Origin: an uncultured Dialister sp. | GTDB taxonomy: Bacteria > Bacillota > Negativicutes > Veillonellales > Dialisteraceae | DNA: 11,751 bases | Assembly (NCBI RefSeq): GCF_900541605.1 | Contig: NZ_UQKJ01000061.1 | Location: 1 to 11,751, forward strand | Reading direction: 5' to 3' | Part shown: piece after piece, positions 6,861 to 11,751 of the stretch | Position numbering within the stretch: the stretch's first letter is position 1 | How the letters are laid out: the number at the start of each line of letters is the position of its first letter | Made by a program: the position numbers and the translations under genes | Notes under the pieces: generated by a model | Database searches by the model: none | Told to the model about the DNA's origin: nothing | What the model saw: only the letters and a program-made list of their open reading frames with translations

Positions 6861-6934
6861 AATCAGGAAGAACGCCGGATACGGAAGCTGCTTTGCAGTG
6901 ATCCTTGAGCCGGCCTGCCGGTTACGGGCAATAA

Positions 6935-6961
6935 AAAAACGCTGCATTCCGCAGCGTTTTT
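6935..6961. terminator. Bidirectional terminator between convergent genes
   Basis: AAAAACGCTGC (6935-6945) and GCAGCGTTTTT (6951-6961) form a perfect 11-bp stem with loop ATTCC. It has an A-run on the left and a T-run on the right. It lies 74 bases after the MCE gene and 7 bases beyond the stop codon of the convergent nitroreductase, so it can serve both strands. Confidence 0.93.
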
Positions 6962-6968
6962 CTGATTC

Positions 6969-7559
6969 TCAGTCCCGGACTTCGATGACCTCTTCTTCGC
7001 TCTTTCTTGCCAGGGGGCAGGGATTATGGTTCGGATAGCCAAAGGACATGGCCAGCACCATTTCTCCTTCGCCCAGCCATTCATGGAGTTCCTCGTAGGC
7101 AAAGAATACATTGCCGATCCACAGGCTTCCGATGCCCATGGTGGTAGCCTGGAGAGCCATGTTTTCCGCAGCGGCACCAATGGCCTGTACATCGGAGAGT
7201 TCATGAATCTTCTCAGCGGCTGTCCAGTTATCTGTCAGCGGGCGGCCATTGGGGTTGACTATGAACACAAGGACCGGTGCCTCTGCCATGCAGCGCAGGG
7301 TGAACCGTGCATTGGTATAGAGTTCCGGAGCCCCCGCCAGGACTCCCTCGCCCTTCTCGGACTTTTCGATTCCCTTTTCCATGAGGTCCAGGGCTTCCTT
7401 CTTGCTGTCTCCCTTAACCACGATGAATTTCCAGGGCTGCCGGTTCTTGGCAGACGGAGCCCACATGCCGGCCCGAAGGATTTCCCGCATGTCCACCTTG
7501 GAAATGTCGGTATCCTTGAAGAAACGTACACTTCTTCTCTTGAAAATCGGATTAAACAT
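6969..7559 (-). CDS. Nitroreductase-family FMN oxidoreductase
   Basis: This 196-residue protein is a member of the FMN-dependent nitroreductase family (NfsB/NfsA/NOX-like), normally homodimeric flavoproteins using NAD(P)H to reduce nitro groups, quinones or related electron acceptors. The N-terminus FKRRSVRFF (6-14) with R8, R9 and S10 is the FMN phosphate-binding segment. QPWKF (41-45) lies in the conserved flavin-contact region, and GIGSLWIGN (142-150) is the second flavin loop. Length is normal and no key element is missing. The ATG follows an AAAGGTGG ribosome site. A close paralogue lies 264 bases upstream on the same strand, each gene having its own -10 box and terminator, so they are separate transcripts. 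The substrate is unknown. Confidence 0.92.
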   Translation of the reverse strand: MFNPIFKRRSVRFFKDTDISKVDMREILRAGMWAPSAKNRQPWKFIVVKGDSKKEALDLMEKGIEKSEKGEGVLAGAPELYTNARFTLRCMAEAPVLVFIVNPNGRPLTDNWTAAEKIHELSDVQAIGAAAENMALQATTMGIGSLWIGNVFFAYEELHEWLGEGEMVLAMSFGYPNHNPCPLARKSEEEVIEVRD

Positions 7560-7610
7560 AGTATTTCCACCTTTCCTGCATTTGAGTCACCTGTTGTTTA
7601 CATCTCTTTT

Positions 7611-7616
7611 ATTATA
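7611..7616 (-). promoter_or_regulatory. -10 box for the first nitroreductase gene
   Basis: A perfect TATAAT lies 52 bases before the start codon on the minus strand; no strong -35 is seen. The octamer TTTGAGTC occurs on both sides of it in plus-strand reading (7581-7588 and 7623-7630), 42 bases apart, which may be a protein-binding repeat. Confidence 0.5.
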
Positions 7617-7769
7617 CACTGTTTTGAGTCTCTCTGCCGGGGAAAGAATGGCAATCAGCCATTGAAAAATTGAGAACAGGATTGAGATATCCGGCAGCTG
7701 CACAGCAAAGAATCCCGGCAGCCGGACAGCAGGCGCCAGAGGAGGCGGGGTCCGGGAAGCGCTAAATGG

Positions 7770-7787
7770 CTCAGTCCCGACTTCGAT
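7770..7787 (-). pseudogene. Relic of a nitroreductase 3' end
   Basis: The 18 bases here match the end of the first nitroreductase gene, stop codon included (6968-6986), with a single one-base gap. In the gene these bases encode the final IEVRD and TGA. The relic lies just past the terminator of the second nitroreductase, in the gap between the two paralogues. The rest of 7560-7794 has no coding signal, and two TTGAGAN heptamers (7670-7676, 7682-7688). Confidence 0.45.
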
Positions 7788-7794
7788 CTCATAA

Positions 7795-7821
7795 AAAAGC
7801 CCCGGTTCTCCCGGGGCTTTT
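7795..7821 (-). terminator. Intrinsic terminator of the second nitroreductase gene
   Basis: AAAAGCCCCGG (7795-7805) and CCGGGGCTTTT (7811-7821) form an 11-bp stem with a 5-base loop, immediately after the stop codon at 7823. The minus-strand T-run continues beyond the stem. The stem is symmetric enough to work on either strand. Confidence 0.92.
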
Positions 7822-7822
7822 A

Positions 7823-8473
7823 TTATTCTCTGTTTTCTGCTGCCAGCATTTCTTTCCATTCTTCCGGATAGTCGCCGCGGTATTCCACCACTTCTTCCAG
7901 CGGTTTTCTCGGAAGCGGACGGACTTCCTTATCGGTATAGCCAAAGGCAATGGCTGCTACCATTTCACCTTCCTCATGGAGCCATTCTTTCAGCTCGTCG
8001 TAGGCAAAGAAGACATTGCAGGTCCAAAGGCTGCCGATATGGCGGTCCGCCGCTTCCAGGCACATATTCTGGATGGCGGCACTGATGGACTGCACGTCCG
8101 CCAGTTCCATCAGGTACTGGTCCTTCGGATAGTCTTTATGAAGGTCCAGACCCTTCGTATTCAGCACGAATACGATAACCGGTGCCTGTTCCAGCACCCG
8201 GGCCGTATAAATGGCGGAAGGAATAAATTTTTCGTATTTCTTTCCGAAAATGGCGCCTTCCTCCCCTTTCCGGTTTTTCATGATTCCTTCCTTCAGCCGC
8301 TTCACCATGGCCTTCCGTTCTGTCCCCCGGACCACGATAAATTTCCAGGGCTGCGCATTCTTTTCGGACGGTGCCCACATGCCGGCTTCCAGAATCTGGT
8401 CCATATCTTCTTTGGGAATAGGCTTCTGGAGGAAATGGCGGATACTTCTTCTTTTATAAATAGCTTCGATCAC
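7823..8473 (-). CDS. Nitroreductase-family FMN oxidoreductase (second paralogue)
   Basis: This 216-residue paralogue aligns along its length with the other nitroreductase in the window: YKRRSIRHF (6-14), GMWAPSEKNAQPWKFIVV (31-48), ADVQSI...AIQNM (125-137) and IGSLWTCNVFFAYDEL (146-161). These are the FMN-binding and dimer regions of the family. It has a longer middle insert and a charged tail (YPEEWKEMLAAENRE). I start it at the GTG at 8473, which gives MIEAIYKRRS, matching the MFNPIFKRRS start of its paralogue, with AAAGGA nine bases upstream. The alternative GTG at 8512 would lie within about three bases of the predicted transcription start. Fold and flavin use are certain enough; the physiological acceptor is unknown. 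Confidence 0.9.
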   Translation of the reverse strand: MIEAIYKRRSIRHFLQKPIPKEDMDQILEAGMWAPSEKNAQPWKFIVVRGTERKAMVKRLKEGIMKNRKGEEGAIFGKKYEKFIPSAIYTARVLEQAPVIVFVLNTKGLDLHKDYPKDQYLMELADVQSISAAIQNMCLEAADRHIGSLWTCNVFFAYDELKEWLHEEGEMVAAIAFGYTDKEVRPLPRKPLEEVVEYRGDYPEEWKEMLAAENRE

Positions 8474-8521
8474 AGTATTGATTCCTTTCTCCTTATAAGT
8501 TTCTACAGTCACATAAATGAA

Positions 8522-8550
8522 ATTATATGCAATTGGAAAGGAGAAAGCAA
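8522..8550 (-). promoter_or_regulatory. Promoter of the second nitroreductase gene
   Basis: Minus-strand TTGCTT (8545-8550), a 17-base spacer and TATAAT (8522-8527) form a sigma-A-type promoter. It gives the gene its own transcript, independent of the RNA locus upstream, and a leader of about 42 bases to the GTG at 8473. Confidence 0.65.
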
Positions 8551-8603
8551 GCTTTTTAGACTACCGGTCAATATAAAATCCTAAAGCCCTTCTTTCGGGC
8601 ATG

Positions 8604-8876
8604 AAAAAAGGCCTCCGTCTTGCGGGAAACGGAGGCCTTCCCGGAGCTTTACTGCCTGCTCCGGTCATTAAGATGGTTGCCAGGGGAAGGAGGGGATTCA
8701 TTTGTACTGCCGCCATCACTAACGAGCTCAAATCCGGTTCTACATTTCATCTGACTATGAAAACATGAACAATTGAGTTTGTGATGTGAAAACAATCTAC
8801 AAATGGGGTCTATATGCAGACGACGGCAGAATTCCCCTGGCAAGGTGGTAGAGATAAGAATCTTTCTTACCTCTGC
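8604..8876 (-). ncRNA. Candidate structured non-coding RNA, ~270 nt, family not recognised
   Basis: A strong promoter upstream and a terminator at the end delimit a transcript of about 270 bases without a credible protein. It starts GGGGGC or close by. A 10-bp hairpin (with one G-U pair) follows at 8851-8873. Then TTGCCAGGGGAA (minus strand, 8832-8843) pairs perfectly over 12 bp with TTCCCCTGGCAA (8677-8688), enclosing 143 bases. Just inside it, CTGCCG pairs with CGGCAG. An internal hairpin TTTCAT/ATGAAA lies at 8745-8762, then CCGGAGC/GCTCCGG (8641-8664) and the terminator. I looked for tmRNA, RNase P, SRP RNA, T-box and common riboswitch signatures and found none; 6S RNA cannot be excluded. 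The nitroreductase downstream has its own promoter, so an independent small RNA is likelier than a leader. A MITE-like origin is the main alternative. Confidence 0.6.
8608..8639 (-). terminator. Intrinsic terminator of the RNA locus
   Basis: Minus strand AAGGCCTCCGT (8629-8639) pairs with ACGGAGGCCTT (8608-8618) across a 10-base loop and is followed by a T-run (8604-8609). A second weaker hairpin, GCCC/GGGC with TTT (8586-8600), follows a few bases on, forming a tandem terminator. Confidence 0.9.
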
Positions 8877-8880
8877 CCCC

Positions 8881-8908
8881 AGTATAGCAGAACCATGAAA
8901 AGAGTCAA
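8881..8908 (-). promoter_or_regulatory. Strong promoter of the candidate RNA
   Basis: Minus-strand TTGACT (8903-8908), a 16-base spacer ending in TGC, and TATACT (8881-8886). It is one of the best sigma-A-type promoters in the window. The initiation region is a run of G at 8876-8880. The surrounding DNA at 8909-8960 is AT-rich, like an UP element. Confidence 0.75.
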
Positions 8909-8966
8909 ATATCAAATAAGAAAGTTTCTATATGTTCTTTATGACTTATATGCATGATTCATAAAC

Positions 8967-8997
8967 AAAAGCGGGAGAGTCCCCCTCTCTCCCGCTT
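8967..8997 (-). terminator. Intrinsic terminator after the 79-residue gene
   Basis: AAGCGGGAGAG (8969-8979) pairs with CTCTCCCGCTT (8987-8997) around a 7-base loop, with minus-strand TTTTG-TTT following. It lies 11 bases past the stop codon at 9008 and insulates the RNA locus from upstream transcription. Confidence 0.88.
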
Positions 8998-9007
8998 CTG
9001 TCTCCTC

Positions 9008-9247
9008 TCATATTTCGTCACCGGAACCATAGTACCGGATTTCCCCGGTGATTTCTTCCAGTGCCCTCCCATCGAACAGGGGCACCCGGAAAACGTCCTC
9101 CGCCTTTTCCACCTGGCACCGCTTTTTTCCGTACCACAGTTCATAGCCCCCATGGAACGGGTGGATGATACACTCCCGGCCATGATACTCAAAAAACTGG
9201 CAATCCCTGTCATTCCAAAGGGCTTCCCGGATCTCTTCGCAATTCAT
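9008..9247 (-). CDS. Small unknown protein, 79 residues
   Basis: I do not recognise this protein. It starts MNCEEIREALWND, then has strand-like segments (QFFEYHGRECIIHPF, YELWYGKKRCQV) and a charged, probably helical end (DGRALEEITGEIRYYGSGDEI). It has three cysteines but no CXXC pair, and no membrane helix or signal peptide. It is likely a real gene: the ATG at 9247 has a strong GGGAGGTGG ribosome site five bases upstream, a perfect TATAAT lies 43 bases before the start, and an intrinsic terminator follows the stop, making a complete single-gene unit. A start at 9268 would add seven residues but loses the ribosome site. Confidence 0.7.
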   Translation of the reverse strand: MNCEEIREALWNDRDCQFFEYHGRECIIHPFHGGYELWYGKKRCQVEKAEDVFRVPLFDGRALEEITGEIRYYGSGDEI

Positions 9248-9289
9248 AACTGCCACCTCCCGGCTCACTGCAATTCCTTAACTGTCTTT

Positions 9290-9295
9290 ATTATA
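9290..9295 (-). promoter_or_regulatory. -10 box for the 79-residue gene
   Basis: A perfect minus-strand TATAAT lies 43 bases before the ATG. The -35 region is weak (TCATAT at 17-base spacing). TGTCAT occurs twice just upstream, about 10 bases apart. Confidence 0.5.
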
Positions 9296-9334
9296 GAAAT
9301 GGCAATGACAGGATATGACACTAAAAAAGCAGAA

Positions 9335-9380
9335 TTGAGATTTGAGAGTTGAGAATGGAGGTTCCGGAGCTTTACCGCTG
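9335..9380. repeat. TTGAGAN heptamers joined to a degenerate copy of the RNA locus 3' region
   Basis: Three heptamers, TTGAGAT, TTGAGAG and TTGAGAA, occupy 9335-9355. The following bases to 9380 resemble the plus-strand sequence of the RNA locus at about 8627-8658: GGAGG, TT, then the identical 12-mer CCGGAGCTTTAC (9364-9375 and 8641-8652) and a similar tail. The rest of 9296-9463 has only an imperfect stem (GACCGTCTGT at 9404-9413 with ACAGACAGCCGGTC ending near 9463) with no T-run, so no clear terminator for the ABC gene is seen. Confidence 0.55.
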
Positions 9381-9463
9381 ATTCTATCTGACATCTGCTG
9401 TCTGACCGTCTGTCGTCCGGTGCACGGACTCCCGGCCCCGGTAACGTACACAGACAGCCGGTC

Positions 9464-11170
9464 TCACAGGACCGTTCCTTCTCTGACCTGCAGGGTCCTT
9501 GTGTGGTACTTATCCAGTGTAGACCGGTGGCCAACACTGACCACGGTGATACCGGGCATACGGACCAGGAAGCTGTACAGTCTGTTTTCCGTTTCTTCAT
9601 CCATGGCGGACGTGGCCTCATCCAGGAAAACCCACCGGGGCTTTGTCATGAAGATACGGACGAAGGCCAGTTTCTGCTGTTCCCCCAGGGACAGCACATG
9701 GCCCCAGTCCCCTTCTTCCGGAAGATGGGAAATCCACTGGGAAAGGCCACATTCCCTCATCCAGTACTCCAGGTCCGCCCGGCTTCCTTCTCTCCCGGGA
9801 TAGAGGGCCGCCTCTTCCAGGGTGCCCATAGGCATGTAGGGACGCTGGGGAATAAAGAGCACTTCCTTCCGCTCCGGCAGGACAAGGGTCCCCTCAGCGA
9901 AGGGCCAAAGCCCTGAAAGGACCCGAAGGAGCGTCGATTTCCCGGAACCCGATGGGCCTTTAAGAATGACCTTCTCCCCTTCATGGATGGTACAGGATAT
10001 GGAGGACAGGAGCCGTTTCCCGTTCGGAAGGCCTACGTCCACATGGGACAGGGCAAGCTCCCGTCCCTCTTCCCGGTGGAGCCGCCCCTCTTCCCTCTCC
10101 GTTTCCTCCCGGAGGTCCTTCATATGTTCATCGAAGGTCAGCAGTCGTTCCACGCAGGACATCCATTCCGCCAGGTCCGAATATACATCCACAAAATAAG
10201 ACATGGACTCCTGGACCTTGCCGAAGCAGTTGGCCACCTGCATGAGACCGCCTAATGAAATGCTCTTTGACAGGTACCTTGGCGCCGCCACGACGAAGGG
10301 GAAAATAATGGCAATCTGGCCATAGGAATTCGTGAGCCAGGACAGCTGCTTCTGCTTCCGGATGATGTAAACCGTATTGGCCACCAGCTTCTGGAAACGG
10401 CCGCCTAAAATGCGCCGTTCCTCCGGGGCGCCGTGATAAAAAGCCACGCTTTCCGACGTCTCCCGGAGCCGCACCATGGCATATCGGAAATCGGCTTCCA
10501 GTTTCTGCTGCACGAAATTGAGGCCCACCAGGCGGTGCCCCACTTTGTGGGTAATCCAGGTCCCAATGACAGAGTAGGCCAGCGCCGTCCATACGAGGTA
10601 CCCATACACGTGGAACGTGGTACCGCCCAAAGTGAAAGACAGGGGTTCCGACAGGGTCCAGAGGACGAAGATGAAGCAGAAAATGGTGGTCACCGCCCGG
10701 AGAAGGCCGGACATGAAAGACAGAGTACGGGTGGTGAACAGGTTGATATCTTCAGAAATACGCTGATCCGGGTTATCGGAACGGCCGCCGGAAAACATTT
10801 CCATCCGGTAAAACATCTGGTGGGATGTCCACCGGGAAAGATATTCCTCCGTCATCCACCGCCGCCACCGGAGGGCCAGAGTCTGCTGCAGGTAATAGGC
10901 ATACACGGAAAAGGCAATGTGACCGAAGGCCAGGGCCGTGAACCGCACGAGACCATGGTATACCGCTTCCTTGTCATAATTCTGGAGGGCACTGTAGAAC
11001 TCATTGAACCAGTCGTTCAGAAGCAGCGTCATGTACACCGCCGCAATCGTAAGGATGATGATTCCGAAAAGATAGAGAAACGCACTCTTCCTCTCACCGC
11101 TCTTCCAGTATTCCGAAGTGAGCCGATACAGCCCCTTCACCGTCTCCCGGTCCCAATGTCCTGTGGTCAT
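9464..11170 (-). CDS. Fused ABC transporter (permease plus ATPase), YddA / SbmA-BacA-like family
   Basis: This 568-residue half transporter belongs to the COG4178 type, in which an SbmA/BacA-like membrane domain is fused to an ATPase; it should act as a homodimer in the inner membrane. Membrane helices fall at about 32-52, 70-95, 150-172, 186-206 and 282-300. The family motif NPDQRISED is at 133-141. The ATPase spans about 372-568: Walker A GPSGSGKS (405-412), Q-loop PQRPYMP (Q442), the family's unusual signature LSLGEQQ (494-500), Walker B WVFLDE (513-518) and switch histidine H548. All catalytic residues are intact. Relatives include mycobacterial Rv1819c (import of cobalamin and hydrophilic compounds) and peroxisomal ABCD proteins, but the substrate here cannot be told. 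The ATG has a GGAGGG site six bases upstream. It appears monocistronic. Confidence 0.92.
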   Translation of the reverse strand: MTTGHWDRETVKGLYRLTSEYWKSGERKSAFLYLFGIIILTIAAVYMTLLLNDWFNEFYSALQNYDKEAVYHGLVRFTALAFGHIAFSVYAYYLQQTLALRWRRWMTEEYLSRWTSHQMFYRMEMFSGGRSDNPDQRISEDINLFTTRTLSFMSGLLRAVTTIFCFIFVLWTLSEPLSFTLGGTTFHVYGYLVWTALAYSVIGTWITHKVGHRLVGLNFVQQKLEADFRYAMVRLRETSESVAFYHGAPEERRILGGRFQKLVANTVYIIRKQKQLSWLTNSYGQIAIIFPFVVAAPRYLSKSISLGGLMQVANCFGKVQESMSYFVDVYSDLAEWMSCVERLLTFDEHMKDLREETEREEGRLHREEGRELALSHVDVGLPNGKRLLSSISCTIHEGEKVILKGPSGSGKSTLLRVLSGLWPFAEGTLVLPERKEVLFIPQRPYMPMGTLEEAALYPGREGSRADLEYWMRECGLSQWISHLPEEGDWGHVLSLGEQQKLAFVRIFMTKPRWVFLDEATSAMDEETENRLYSFLVRMPGITVVSVGHRSTLDKYHTRTLQVREGTVL

Positions 11171-11200
11171 GGCCTTCCCTCCTGCATGAAAGATGTATTT

Positions 11201-11206
11201 ATTATA
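11201..11206 (-). promoter_or_regulatory. -10 box for the ABC transporter gene
   Basis: A perfect minus-strand TATAAT lies 30 bases before the ATG. A weak -35 (GTCACA, 18-base spacing) may accompany it. The octamer array begins about 50 bases farther upstream. Confidence 0.55.
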
Positions 11207-11254
11207 CTACGGGGAGGGAAAGGCTGTGACTGCCGCAGGAAGGGAATGGGGCTG

Positions 11255-11306
11255 GTGGGTTAGTGGGTTAGTGGGTTAGTGGGTTAGTGGGTTAGTGGGT
11301 TGGTGG
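11255..11306. repeat. G-rich octanucleotide tandem repeat (GTGGGTTA)6.5
   Basis: Five perfect GTGGGTTA units (11255-11294), one GTGGGTTG unit and a half unit. Runs of three G every eight bases make the plus strand a candidate G-quadruplex. It lies about 85 bases upstream of the ABC transporter start codon, outside the likely promoter core. Copy number is likely to vary between strains. Confidence 0.9.
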
Positions 11307-11331
11307 AAAATCAGGAATCAGAAATGGTGGT

Positions 11332-11361
11332 GCGGCGCACAATTCATGGAGCGCCGCTTTT
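11332..11361 (+). terminator. Terminator-like hairpin, first of two GCGGCGC stems
   Basis: GCGGCGC (11332-11338) and GCGCCGC (11351-11357) pair around a 12-base loop and are followed by TTTT. No plus-strand gene leads into it, so it may be a relic or part of a repeat rather than a working terminator. Confidence 0.45.
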
Positions 11362-11377
11362 ACAGGCAGCATCTGCA

Positions 11378-11421
11378 CTGCTGAGAAGATAGATGATAGA
11401 TGCGGAAAGGCCCTGCAGGCC
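11378..11421. repeat. Composite repeat, inverted relative of the one near the left end
   Basis: CTGCTGA, then two GATAGAT heptamers (11388-11401), then the CCTGCAGG palindrome. The complement of 137-224 has the same order of parts: CTGCTGA, GATAGAA heptamers, ATGC and CCTGCAGG. The two copies are therefore in opposite orientation and bracket the gene block. Confidence 0.5.
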
Positions 11422-11498
11422 GAGCCCGTCAGCACCCATGACCATCTCTCATCCCGTAGGGAGGTAATGTGAAAAGTAATGAATCGTAGATAATCAAA

Positions 11499-11527
11499 AG
11501 GCGGCGCTTTTTATTTTTGCGCCGCCT
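11499..11527 (-). terminator. Terminator-like hairpin, second GCGGCGC stem
   Basis: AGGCGGCGC (11499-11507) and GCGCCGCCT (11519-11527) form a 9-bp stem with an 11-base T-rich loop in plus-strand reading; the minus strand has TTTT after the stem. It could end a minus-strand transcript coming from beyond the window. No credible gene lies just upstream of it in 11528-11751. Confidence 0.5.
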
Positions 11528-11751
11528 CCACCACCTCGGGCGAAGCCCGTTCCCCCTGCGCCCCTTCGCCGTCAGGCGTTCCCCTTCAGCCACCTTATCT
11601 TTACAGTGTCTGTGTTGTAGCACCGTCATAGTCATTGACCCGGGAGATTTCTCGACTCTCTCTCACATCCTATTTTTACAGATACATCCATCGCGTCGCT
11701 TACCACCGCTCGAAATGACGATGAACGTATGGATTCACCGGGATAAAGGTG
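11528..11751. other. Non-coding stretch with small palindromes
   Basis: No coding signal is visible. It holds the hairpin CGGGC-GAA-GCCCG (11537-11549) and, at 11644-11720, a stretch that starts GAGATTTCTCGA and ends CTCGAAATGACG, resembling the ends of common dispersed intergenic repeats. Function unknown. Confidence 0.4.

Noticed and set aside
8604..8876. T-box or riboswitch controlling the nitroreductase
   Set aside because: No T-box sequence or known aptamer core was seen, and the nitroreductase has its own TTGCTT-17-TATAAT promoter downstream of the terminator.
8649..8915. Minus-strand open frame of 88 codons inside the RNA locus
   Set aside because: It begins upstream of the predicted transcription start, within the promoter, and shows no ribosome site or domain. 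The structure of the locus fits RNA better. A conserved reading frame in relatives would change this view.
8954..9352. Plus-strand open frame of 132 codons
   Set aside because: Antisense to the small 79-residue gene, which has its own promoter, ribosome site and terminator; the plus frame has none.
11429..11635. Minus-strand open frame of 68 codons
   Set aside because: It runs through the GCGGCGC hairpin and has an arginine-rich, low-complexity product. No ribosome site is seen.

Overview
The window reads as a chromosomal, partly accessory stretch from a moderately GC-rich Firmicute. An orphan single-domain MCE (MlaD-type) lipid-transport protein points to a diderm, so a Negativicute of the Veillonellales (Dialister/Megasphaera-like) is my best guess. 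No rRNA or other taxonomic marker is present, so this placement is inference.

Layout, left to right. Positions 1-250 are non-coding and rich in short repeats. Positions 251-4118 (minus strand) hold a two-gene McrBC-type cassette: an upstream AAA+ NTPase with an unrecognised ~310-residue N-terminal region, and a downstream DUF2357/PD-(D/E)XK nuclease (COG1700-like) overlapping it by 17 bp. Its leader (4119-4340) carries two near-identical palindromes. Divergently on the plus strand lie two tandem universal stress proteins (4513-5460) closed by a strong terminator. A probable two-gene operon follows (5676-6860): an unknown three-helix membrane protein and the MCE protein. A bidirectional terminator separates it from two paralogous nitroreductases on the minus strand (6969-8473), with a relic of a duplicated 3' end between them.

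Positions 8604-8908 hold no convincing protein but carry a near-ideal minus-strand promoter, long-range perfect inverted repeats and an intrinsic terminator. This looks like a self-contained structured RNA of about 270 nt that I cannot match to a known family. A small unknown 79-residue gene follows (9008-9247, minus), then a fused ABC transporter of the YddA/SbmA-BacA-like type (9464-11170, minus). The last ~580 bases are non-coding: a G-rich octamer array, two GCGGCGC hairpins, and an inverted relative of the composite heptamer repeat seen near the left end.

The best candidates for something undescribed are the RNA locus at 8604-8908, the McrB-like protein with its unfamiliar N-terminus and paired operator-like palindromes, and the family of heptamer/octamer repeats bracketing the gene block. 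Apart from USP, nitroreductase and small-gene background, no phage, transposase or CRISPR signal was seen.
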